Assembly (NCBI GenBank): GCA_037833965.1
Contig: AP031352.1
Span: 8,970,501-9,034,500 of the forward strand
Source: Marchantia polymorpha subsp. ruderalis
Taxonomy: Eukaryota > Streptophyta > Marchantiopsida > Marchantiales > Marchantiaceae
Length of the DNA: 64,000 nucleotides
Direction: 5' to 3'
In this document: positions 50,793-61,165 of the stretch, piece after piece
Layout: every line of letters begins with the position of its first letter
Position numbering within the stretch: position 1 is the first letter of the stretch
Program-made: the position numbers and the translations under genes
Notes under the pieces: model-generated
The model's input: the letters and a program-made list of their open reading frames with translations, nothing else
Told to the model about the DNA's origin: nothing
Database searches by the model: none

Positions 50793-50825
50793 CGAGAGTT
50801 TATCAACTAGTATGATAAACTCTCG
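50793..50825. repeat. Perfect 13-bp inverted repeat within longer imperfect arms
   Basis: CGAGAGTTTATCA (50793-50805) and its reverse complement (50813-50825). Pairing extends outward with few mismatches (GTGATTGAAT versus GTGAGTGAATT), giving arms of about 24 bases. Possible foldback element. Confidence 0.75.
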
Positions 50826-51413
50826 AATTCACTCACAAACCTATGTTTCAACACCGTGTCTAGTATGTAACTTTTTCCGGAACAATGACACATATAGGAT
50901 AAACAACCAACATGTCTTTCACCATAACTTTGTTGTTTAGTATCAAGCATGGTTATACCACATTTTTATTCTTATGAGATATCCGTTCTCTTGCCATAGA
51001 AAATACCATGTTTTTTTATATGAAATATCCGTTTTCATATGAACAAAGAGTTATATGTATCCTCATTGCATGGAAAATAATAATACTTTCACATTTGAAC
51101 ATTAAAGATGTAGATGCATTGACTTGGGCTAGGATAGTGGTTAGGTAATATTTTTGGTTTGAACAATGAACTAGTTGTAAATTGAAAACATACCTTTTTT
51201 TCCATGGAGAATTATGCTTCAACAAATTTTTTTTGCTTTTTGACACTGAATGCTCCAATTTTATGCTCTGAATTTTTCATGTTCTACATAATTTAGATAT
51301 AACAGTATCTTACAAAAATCTAAATTAGTTTTGTCATGAATTTATTATAATAATAATAATTTATTATGAACTTTTGATCGCATGTTGATTGTATCATATC
51401 ATATATATTTCAG

Positions 51414-51569
51414 AGCGGCTAGTTATCATTCAGTTTGGACTATCTGTTACTCACCCTAGGTTAATGTACAATTCTTCTTCCCTTTTCTATGTGCCGCGAA
51501 ACTTTAGTAAACACATGGACCCATTGAACATAACTCTGTTCAGTCGGGTGGATGATAACTAGCCCCGCT
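51414..51569. mobile_element. Candidate MITE/foldback element
   Basis: Terminal inverted repeats AGCGG--CTAGTTATCAT (51414-51429) and its reverse complement (51552-51569) enclose about 156 bp without coding capacity. AT-repeat sequence lies on both sides (TATCATATCATATATATT left; (TA)n at 51585-51605 right), so insertion into a TA-rich site is plausible. Family not assigned and a clean target duplication is not visible. Confidence 0.5.
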
Positions 51570-51584
51570 GCCCCTCTCTTTATT

Positions 51585-51605
51585 TATATATATATATATA
51601 TATAT
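51585..51605. repeat. (TA)n microsatellite
   Basis: Alternating TA run just right of the candidate foldback element. Confidence 0.9.
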
Positions 51606-54017
51606 TGCCTCAAAACATACATAATTCTGTTTAAAAAAACAATCATCATTAATTTTCAACGTGACACAAGTGCATCATCCTAACAAAATATTGCTCTTAT
51701 CACAAAAAACTAGGAAAATAATTATAATGTACTTTCACTTGGGTCTTGATTCCCTCCATTCTGAGCATCTTGATGCAGCTAAGCTCACTGATTCCAAACC
51801 ATGTTCTTGCTCATGCCAACATGTAGTATCTTCGCCACAATTGCGACTTCCACAACAAAAACTATCGGAACTTTGAACTTGCATGCAGCAGATAGGAAAC
51901 TTTTTATGAGTGTACGAGCCTAAGCCTATGAGCTAGAAATCTCCTTCTAACGGCAGGACTTCCAGAATCCACACGCATGAATTACTGTACACACGACTCT
52001 AGTGGACAAGATGAGGCGTTAATGGGGAGTATCAAGTGGCGATACCTTTCACGTAGTTTGACCACTTGCTTTCCAACTTCAAGCCCAGTATATAAGATTG
52101 TCAAGGAATTCTAATGTGAGCAAGTAATCATGCAAATAAATCCTATTACTAGTGATTCCCAGACCTAGGCTGGATTTCAGTTATTTGCTGTCCTGGTCCT
52201 GGCGGTCAATCTCGAAAAAAATAGAGGCAGCTTTGTGCTTGAGTTTAGACTTCACACACATTTTCCGAGCTGGTGTCTGGTTCTGCGCCGCGCCTGGAAG
52301 TCACATATATCGAACTAATTCTGAACTTGCCGCATCCCTCCGTCGCTGGTTTTAGTAAGCCAAGACAAGTCCGAGGACAGCACTCATGACCACAACCAGC
52401 TCCAAACTGCTGTCAATGTACGAGCATGTTGGAACCTGCAGGGCTACTTACGATATGTGCTAAACTTCGACTGTAACATTCAACGGATTCCTGCACATTG
52501 TACTCGACTGACTGCATTCTGTACAACGAAGGATGTAATAAATCAGATGGCGACAAGTTTAAAATAGTGACAAACGAAAAAATGAATATAATTTTGAAAC
52601 AAAAAATAGATTTTTCTTGAATAGAATTTTCCTTTTTACAAGAAAATTTGATAATTGATTACCCATTTCACGCAATACTATTTTAAAAGTTTCTGTTTTA
52701 AGCTCGATACGTGTTTCTCTTTGACCCATTATACTCGCAAAATTGCAATATGTGAACATTTTACTTCGACGATTGGAGAGTACAATCGAGTTCTAAGAAA
52801 ACTTTGCCAGTCACTTTTAAGGGTATGCACGCAACTCTCGTCGGTAGACTTTAAAATGGCTAGAAGTAGGCTACCGTAGGTGCACAGATTTATGTTATTG
52901 ATTCTTCCTGAGTTTACAATACTAAGGTATCACCCTTTCTTGAATTTTCATCGGATTCGTCAAAGAAATATCTTGTATTTCCTTATTTCAGAATATTAGT
53001 ATGTGGAGAAAAAAGCCAATGGTTTCAATTATGCACAAATGACTAACTTCTACGTGTATGTCCTCATAAAATTTACCATTTCTTCATGTCGTCTGTTCCC
53101 CGACATATATAGCCCGCATGTGATAGACTATCCATATTCAAGTGATATTCTTACACGTGGTTGTTGATTTCTGACATAACAAATACCACATTCAGGGGAG
53201 AAATCAGTCGTAATGCAAAAACGTAATGTTCTTTTTCATAGACAATAATGCACTATCACATGATTTCCGGTTATTCAAGATATAAACCGGTTCCTAGTTT
53301 ATATCTTGTGAAGTTATGTACGTGCCTTCTTTCTGGACTGTTCAATTTTTCAGGGTCATCAATTAGAAATGTATCTATATTTTATGCTAGTAGTTTCAAA
53401 CAATCTCCAATGTATCAGTGGGTTATTACAATCTTCAATTTAACGCACGCTTTTAACTAGAACTGAACGTGAATGTTCAAATTGTAAGATTTCGACTGTT
53501 ATTAAGTTTTGCAATTTCCAGGACATTTTCTCCAGGACACTTTTTCTTCATTCTAAGAATATGTTGCAGAGTCCAGTATTTTCAGATATGGTAATTACGT
53601 AGACTTAGATCAAGGACCCAACTCCAGCATTCGTCTGCATTGAACCGAATGTCAAGGTTTAATGTCAGAAATCATGAAAGATGTATACTTTACAATCGGT
53701 AGCTTCCTTTTCATGTTTCCAATCTCGGAATGCAATATATATGATCCAGCTTTAGACTTCTAGCATCGAAATGACCAGTATATGGATTGCCTTGGGATCT
53801 CATGCTTCAATATAAAGGACAAAAGCGTCTTCTACAATCCTTTTCAAAACGATATTCACTAGGAGAGAAAGGGCGACAAGTGGGTAGCAACAAACAATTG
53901 GAATATCCCCTCATTATTAACTAGAAGGAAGTTCTCACCTGGTCATACAATGCTCTATATATGTTGCTGAATATGAAGCAGAAAAATTCAGACCCTGTAC
54001 CCAAGAAACCTTTGACG
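51606..54017. other. Intergenic, no gene recognised
   Basis: Ordinary to AT-rich DNA with open frames below 75 codons. One hairpin is present at 53276-53308: perfect 12-bp arms CAAGATATAAAC and GTTTATATCTTG, 9-nt loop. Nothing else was identified. Confidence 0.45.
53276..53308. repeat. Perfect 12-bp inverted repeat
   Basis: CAAGATATAAAC at 53276-53287 and its reverse complement at 53297-53308 with a 9-nt spacer. Confidence 0.75.
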
Positions 54018-54345
54018 TGGTAATAATTACACCCTGTCTTGTTATAGTCTATCCATGCAACTCTCTTGGGGGATTTAAAATGTAACGTACTTTGCTGCTG
54101 TAGAAATTGTAGATGTGAGCTGCATCCTTCGAGGTGGGTATTATCATATCCTGTCTTTTATTGCCTATTTTGGGGGAGGACTTGTAACGTACTTTGGTTC
54201 TGTAAAAAATGCAGATGTTGAGCTGCATCCTGCGAAGCCATCAATATCCTGTCTTTTTATTTTGTATCCATGCAACCCTCTTGGTTGTAAGACAGTACCG
54301 TTTTTTGCTGCTGTATAAGTTGTTAATGTTGAGTTGACTCGATTC
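54018..54345. repeat. Three diverged tandem units of about 98-117 bp
   Basis: Each unit contains CCTGTCTT (starts at 54033, 54150, 54248), then a (TATCCATGCAA)/CTCTTG block, a GTAACGTACTTTGCTGCTGTA-like block of up to 20 bases, and TGTTGAGCTGCATCC. Units are diverged by substitutions and small indels, so the array is old. Confidence 0.7.
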
Positions 54346-54449
54346 TACTTAGAAAAAAAGGCCCTTGAGTGAAGGATATGGTTGTTTAGTAGAGTGAGCG
54401 CCAGGGTAGGGCCAAGAGTATGAGGCCGAGAATAGTTTGTCAAATTGTA

Positions 54450-56450
54450 GTGTTGTATCTTGTCAAAAAGGAGAAGGGATGGATTATTCTTAATTTAATT
54501 TCGATGGCATTGATTTGAAATTGCAAATTATGGATATTTCTAGAGAAAAAATTAACTCAATTTCTACTCTCAAAGTTTGATTGACCTTTTTCAAATCGAC
54601 ATATGGATATAGTACTCTCTCAATTTATAGTTTTTTTCATGATTAAAAAGAAAACTGGTTGTAATATTCTGAACTTTGAAAGAAAATAGTTATGAATCTG
54701 AAGATGTGATAAATATTTTTCAAGGATACATAAGCAATGAAAAGTTATTTAACTCACATTAATTTCTAATATCAATCTTGGTTTATATTCAGTATGACAA
54801 ATGTTTCAAACGGAATCAACGTAATAAATAATTGGTTTGCTTCAGTGAGGATGCGTCGACATATTAAACATTAATTTTCTCAAAACTTGCTTCTTCTGGC
54901 TTTCTTAAATAGCATTAGCTAACTAGTCCAACTAATCATTCATAAACCTATCTTAGTCAAACTAACTAGAATTGACTTACAATCGAGTTAATCACTAACA
55001 GAATTATACATCTATTTCATTTTTTGTCCTCACTCATCTATATTAAAAATTTTAAATTTTCTCACAAAATTTTTTAACATCTAGTAATTGGATATAACTG
55101 TTGCAATTTACATAAAAAAATTAGTTAATTTTTTTTTGTTTAAAGTTCAATCTAGTCAAATATAAGACCTCTGTGTGGTCACATAACTATGTCTAAATTT
55201 TTTTTAAAAAATAGTCGATCATTCACATTTTCGATGCATTTAGTTAAAATTCAAAATTATTGGAATTATTTAAATTATACTCCTTAATTTAGAAAATTTA
55301 TAGAAAATTTTCAAATCATTCAATCATTTTAATAATTGAATATTTTTTGTAGCTTGTAGCATTGGGTTTAATTTTATCCCTAGCTTGATTTCAAATAAAA
55401 ATAGTCGGTTTCTTACATGACATAAGTTTGACTTGAAAATTATTTTTTTAATAAAAATTGTACTAAAATGAAAAATTCAAGGGATATCAAATTTTGAAAT
55501 TCAATTCAAAATGACTTTTTTTAAAATTTTAAAGATCTTGATAAAAAAAATTACATAGCTTTTTTTATAGCTTAGATAAGTTCAATTCAAAATGAACTTA
55601 TCAGTTATGAATTTTTGAACAATTCGATTTGAAAAATGAAATAACATTGAAATTTTGAATTATAAGTGTATTATAAGTATAAGTTTTTTATTAAATATAA
55701 TAAAAAATGCAATTTTTTTATCATTTGTGAAGAAATATAAATATTTTATGTTGTGTATGCAACATAAGTGGATAAAAAAATTTTATAAAAAATTATTTCA
55801 GAAAGATGATATCATAGAAATATTTTTTCACAATAATTAAATCACATGTAAATATAAGATATTTAATAAAATATTATCTATTTATCTATATCTTCTTAAC
55901 AATTTGAAAAATTCTCACATGAATTTTTAGTTACATTTGGGCATTACTTCCATTAGTAGTTCTTGCAAACATTTTTTATTCAAACAAGATGCAACTATCA
56001 TGTTTATCGTTTTTACCATGAATCATAGTTCTTTTATCATATAGTAATGAAGTTTTATCTCAGACAAACGATTTTCTGTTTTATGTAATCGATGCACTTA
56101 TATCTTCATAGCATATATGTGAACGTAATTATATCCCAGATGTAGCAGTGGATCATAATACTTATCAATTGAACACTAGTCTCTTAAGAATATGAACAAT
56201 AATCATCATGATTTGATGAAAAATGTGATTATTTGTATGAATCATTGCCATGTCTTACATGGAATATTGGTATGATATGTACTCAATTTGAATAAAGATA
56301 AACATGTATTTGGAAAGAATAAACATTACTTAAAAATTTTTTTTGGTTAAAATTGTCCATGTTTCATTATTCTGTGATCATATTGTAGATCAAAGTATAT
56401 TCATCATGAATCACCAGGATACAATGTGTAAGAGATCATGACTTTGGTAT
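54450..56450. other. AT-rich gene-free stretch
   Basis: Strongly AT-rich, with no recognisable domain; probably transposon debris by composition alone. Confidence 0.5.
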
Positions 56451-58476
56451 GCTTATATGGTAGTAGATAGTTCATATATGTTCACATTGATACACCAGAG
56501 AACCCTAGCCTCATGTTACCCCTCTTTGATTTCAGCCATGCAGTTGATGGCCTATTCCATCCCTTTTGCAATATCTTATATGCACAGAATGTGGAATATA
56601 GAGCATACGGACGGAAGCGGTAATGTTTCTCGTTTGGATTGTCGGGGAATTGAATTGAATACCAAACTAGAACTTTCTAGGGGGTTGTTGAAAGCGCAGG
56701 AAACGGCCGGCAACGGGCTTCCCATTCCTCCAGTCAATGCGAGGCAAGGGTGCATGCCAATTGTCTCTCGAGTCTGACAAGAAGGGTACAAAGTCGTTAA
56801 TGAAGTCACTGAAATCTCCCCCAGCATAGTTCGAAAACAAAGTGTCCCCCATAATGTGCACAACCGTTGCTCATGTCAATATAATGTACACTGTCAAGAG
56901 CAGGAGTTCAGTTCCGGTCCGTGAACCGCGCCGTGTGGCAAAGCGAGAGACAGGCCAGCCAATCACCGGTGACCATGACCCGATGACCTGAAATGCGAAC
57001 TGCGGTAGATTTTGCTCACCGACGGGTAGCTAGTTGGTGGGCGATGTGGAATTCGCACTTTCATCTCAGAGTTGAATGTTCAGTGCTGAGCCCGGGAGGA
57101 GTAGGTGTGCGCTGGTGGACACATTCTGGTAGGTCCTCTACATCAGACAGTTCCATCCTGCACCACTACTCAAAGGAAGGAAATGAAGAATCATCGCAAT
57201 CCCGTGAGCTGGATGCAGTTGGTTGATATGGAAAATAATTCCCAAAGTTACTTGTGGTCTTACACCAAAATACAAAAGAATCTTCAAATCTTTATTCATA
57301 TTTCCTAGTCCTGATAGAACTATCGGGACTAGGAAATCTGAATAAATAAGGGAAATATGAATACGCTCACGAGACCTCAACTCTTGTCGAGGAGTGTCAG
57401 AAACCCATCTGTTCCACTCTCGTTGTTTTCAAAATATCGTCTGATGCTGGACATTTACGGTTTAGATTGTAGGATTCACTCGAGCTAACGAACAGGGATG
57501 ACATGAATGACGGCCTTGTCATGAATTAAAGCTTTCGTGCAAGCCGGCAAAGTTGAAATAATTGTTAAACTACCACAGTGCGAGATACATAGATGTGGAC
57601 TTGAGGTCTGAGCCCAGTTCACCATTACAAGTTCATGGCATGGCGTCAGCTTCAGATCTAGAGTACGAAACAGTATATAGTCACTCAAATCCAGGTTCAG
57701 GAGTTCAGGATTGCTCATCAATGCTTAAAATCAAATTTTCATATCAAGGCAAGTGAGCGTCATGCTTACACCATGCTCACTCGAACACAACACTGCTTTT
57801 GTTTATTTTTTAATGGGAATTCACACTGGACCACTTCGTTGTTCTCAATGTGCTTGCAGCTCTCAATACATAGAGGTAGACAGTTGGGCTTGCTTGGTTC
57901 ATAATCTTCGGACATTTATTTCTTCAATCTTTGCATGTCTACTCACCTTATTCCAGCTTTAAAGTTTCGAACACCAGTCACCACACCGTGTTTCATGGCT
58001 TTTCCACCCTCGGACTCTGTTTTGTATGTGCCTTCCATACGTAATGACTTTCGATTCTTCCGCTACTAGATTCCAGGAATGTCTCAATGAATTCCAGCTT
58101 TCCATTTATTTCTCGTCTACACAAAAACACCAAAAAGTTGGCATCATTTGCTTTTTCGTGTGTGGAGATAGACTAGCACATTTTTCATGCCAAACGAGAA
58201 GCCCGGATCTAAGGTCAATCTAAGCACAGTGATTGCCTGAATCTACTACAATAAAGACATGATGAGAAATGGTTCAGTGCCGATACGCACCAACTCATCA
58301 AGCTCACATCAAACTCTTCATCTCACTTATTTCTAATTCGTGATGGAGAAAGGAGTGTTTTGTGGAAACCACCTCCCAAACCAACCCCAACCCTCCACCA
58401 AGTGGTTTCTTGCTTATATATATATCCTTCCCCTAAAATCCAGGACTCTCGAGATAGATACGGCAAGAGAGCATGT
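56451..58476. other. Intergenic, unrecognised open frames
   Basis: A minus frame at 56667-56861 (MHIMGDTLFSNYAGGDFSDF...) looks protein-like but matches no family I know. An overlapping minus frame (56576-56863) and a plus frame (56457-56777) also exist. The rest is ordinary intergenic sequence apart from the hairpin at 57291-57346. Confidence 0.3.
57291..57346. repeat. 27-bp inverted repeat, 2-nt loop (25/27 paired)
   Basis: Left arm 57291-57317 (TTTATTCATATTTCCTAGTC then CTGATAG) pairs with 57320-57346; the only two mismatches are T/G and T/C. The tiny loop argues against a normal microRNA precursor and for a palindromic insertion. Confidence 0.85.
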
Positions 58477-58532
58477 AGATGTTTACACTAGGAGTGTGCA
58501 GAAAATATTCTGCATTCCTAGTGTAAACATCT
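58477..58532. repeat. Strong 56-nt hairpin (17-bp perfect outer stem)
   Basis: AGATGTTTACACTAGGA (58477-58493) pairs exactly with 58516-58532. After a small internal loop (GTG/T) a further 7 bp pair (TGCAGAA/TTCTGCA) around a 4-nt loop. It lies 16 bases left of the 116-bp tandem array. Confidence 0.85.
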
Positions 58533-58548
58533 TTCGGATCGAGATAAG

Positions 58549-58893
58549 TCGGATACAAAACCATCCTAGCATGGCTCCTTCTAAACATTTACAGCATTTC
58601 CTCTTATGTGTGCAAAACATGTGTCATACAAAGCAAAGCTTGGTTGGTAGAATATTAAGATATCTCGGATACAAAACCATCCTAGCATGGCTCCTTCTAA
58701 ACATTTCCAAAATTTCCTCTTAAATGTCCAAAACATGTTGGATACAAAGCAAAGCTTGGTTGGTAGAATATTGAGATATCTCGGATACAGAACCATCCTA
58801 GCATGGCTCCTTCTAAACATTTCCAACATTTCCTCTTAAATGTCCAAAACATGTTGGATACAAAGCAAAGCTGGGCTGGTAGAGTATTGTGTG
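58549..58893. repeat. Three tandem units of 116 bp
   Basis: Units begin with TCGGATAC at 58549, 58665 and 58781, an exact 116-bp period. They are about 90% identical across CATCCTAGCATGGCTCCTTC and the CAAAGCAAAGCT(T/G)GG(T/C)TGGTAG block. Units 2 and 3 are closest. Open frames across it (58340-58723 plus, 58581-58829 minus) are products of the repeat. Confidence 0.92.
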
Positions 58894-59115
58894 CGTAGTG
58901 CTCTTCTATGCTCCACTTCGGCCCTTTTCCTCAACTCTATTCAAATTGTCATTTGTACCCAGTTCTCTTGAACTCCGTCTAGTGCATGACAAAAATCTGG
59001 CAGTTTGTGTTTCAGCAGGCCCTGTCATCATGAGACATAAATCTAATGTACTCTCCTTCAGCACGAGAATGGGTGCTCCTCCACGTAATTTATGAAGGAA
59101 TTATGAGTAACGAAA

Positions 59116-59248
59116 GAAGTAAACTTGGACGGGTTTAGCTGCACAAACTTATACATAGGCCCTATATAGGGCCTTCATAGGATCCCTGACACCTGGCAGT
59201 ACGGCCGATTGTAAAAGTTTGTGCAACTAAGCGAGTCGAGTAAACTTC
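59116..59248. mobile_element. Candidate foldback/MITE with central palindrome
   Basis: Imperfect inverted arms of about 41 bp (59116-59156 and 59208-59248) share the core TTGCACAAACTT/CTGCACAAACTT. Between them is an 18-bp perfect palindrome AGGCCCTATATAGGGCCT (59157-59174). No coding capacity; no certain target duplication. Confidence 0.5.
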
Positions 59249-60080
59249 ACTCCACTTCACTTATTCTCTTGCTTTGTGGATGGGAGCTGATTGAAAACTA
59301 ATCGAAGGCCCGGAAGGCCGCCGGAATTGAAATCTTTAGCGAAATTCGTGCCATAGCGCGCTCGAGGAACTCCTGAGCAGAGAGACAACTTGGCTTGACG
59401 TTGACACAACGGAGATGCTTGAATGGTATACGCTGTCTCACATATAGAGAGCTCAGATGTACTTGCAGTGTTCTGTTTGTCAAACTTCTGATGTGTAGTA
59501 ATGCATTTTTCGGCATCTCCCTCTAATCCCACTCTATCTTTGATAAAGTATTGTGCCAACAGTCTTCTGTGGTAACTTGATAGTTGGACACTGGTTTGTA
59601 ATATACGTGTCTTCTAGCTTGAGATTGGAGAGTACATTCCGATTTTCACGTTTTGGTAGATCCAAGCTCCATGTTATTTGGCTGACCCCTTGCCTTGCCT
59701 TGCCTTCTAGAACGTCGGTTATTCAGTAAAATCTTAAATTTACGTTGGTTTTCAGTTCTATTCTAGATTACAAATTCTGTGCTTATTTGCTCTCTATTAT
59801 ATTATTTTACCTCTGGTTTTCATATATACGTTTATGCTACATGTATTGTTGCTAGATGTAGGGAGAAACCCTCTTCGGCCATGCTCGGACAGCTTTTTGG
59901 ACGTTTAGTATTTAGACATTTCTCTCATCCCACTCGTTTCATGCATTGCCAGAGTACCATGTTCATGAATTGCCAGAAGAGAAGATATCCTCTGTGTAGC
60001 TGCAAACTCGAAACTAGGTTTAGCATGGAGGTATCTGGAGGATTGAAAACATAACAACATATCTGAAGCTTACTGTAGAG

Positions 60081-60740
60081 GTGAAACATCGTTTGGATTC
60101 GTTTGAAACTTTGCCATATAGCGGAGTCATAGAAGAGGATATGGCGCAACAACCAATCCTGGTTCTGTTTACAAAGGTATCGAAAACCTTGATGGCACTT
60201 GGAGGAGACTTTCCTAAACTGTGCATTCTTCAGTGTTTGTCAGCTATATCTTTTCTTCACCAGTGCAATAAAATACTTCTCATACTTCCAGCTAGAACCT
60301 GCTGCCCAATAAAATGACACGGAATGTCTATGATGATGTTCAGATCTTGCATAAAAGCACTTGGCTGAAGTCTAGTAAAAAGCTACTCACTCATGCGTTT
60401 GTTGGTTTTAACAACATAATGGCAGAGCTGGGAAAAGTATTTGCTGTTTACGTAGTACAGAAGGTAGGAACATTATCACCTGCATTCACGACGTCGAGTA
60501 CAGATGGAATCCAGCACTGTGGTTTTGTGGAAACTCGAAGGAAAAGTAGACAGCCATTTTGAACAGATAATAATCTGGCTGAAAGGGAACGTTGCTTGAA
60601 CTGCCAAGTTAAGAGCTAAGTTTCTGACGAGAGCAAAGGAAAAAGGTACACAATGGACCGGCTTCGAGTTTGAGGAAGATGGATTAATAAGACTTGTAAG
60701 AGGAACTGACAAGGGAAAGACTGCTAAGAGTGAAGCACAT
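60081..60740 (+). pseudogene. Unrecognised exon-like segments
   Basis: Several consecutive plus-strand stretches look protein-like: VIEEDMAQQPILVLFTK (60129-60177, followed by GTATCG), KKLLTHAFVGFNNIMAELGK (about 60378-60440), MESSTVVLWKLEGKVDSHFE (about 60504-60563) and EKGTQWTGFEFEEDGLIRL (about 60640-60696). They are in different frames or separated by stops, consistent with a multi-exon gene or a decayed one. I do not recognise the family. They lie downstream of, and convergent with, the beta-xylosidase gene. Confidence 0.25.
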
Positions 60741-61165
60741 ACTAGAGGGTGATGACAAAAAAAAATAATAGCATATGCAGAAGTATTACTGGAGGGGGTG
60801 TTTGATTTCTACATCTCTTTTATGCATGAAGCTTGAAGACTTTCAAACGTGCAGAAGTGTTGAGATGCATGACCGGAGCGACCACATAGACATCCAGTAT
60901 CATTTTATTGGAGAAAAGGTGCTAGCTGGAACTATGAGAGTATTTAACTCAAGGCAGGTTGATGTTCCAAGATAGCTCCTCACCTTGATTCATTCTTCAA
61001 ATCACCTTGTTCACCTTCGGAGTACCTCGATCGTTCTCAACATCAACTCATGTTGCAGCTTCGGCTGCGCAAAATCGAAGAAAGCAATACGATCCTCGAG
61101 ATCGTGCGTAAACGCAAGAATATATACACCTGCCTCAGTCTTGAAACCAGTTAATAAGCAGTTAT

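Noticed and set aside
58340-58829. Open frames of 127 and 82 codons
   Set aside because: They run through the 116-bp tandem array and repeat their own residues with its period; a repeat artefact.
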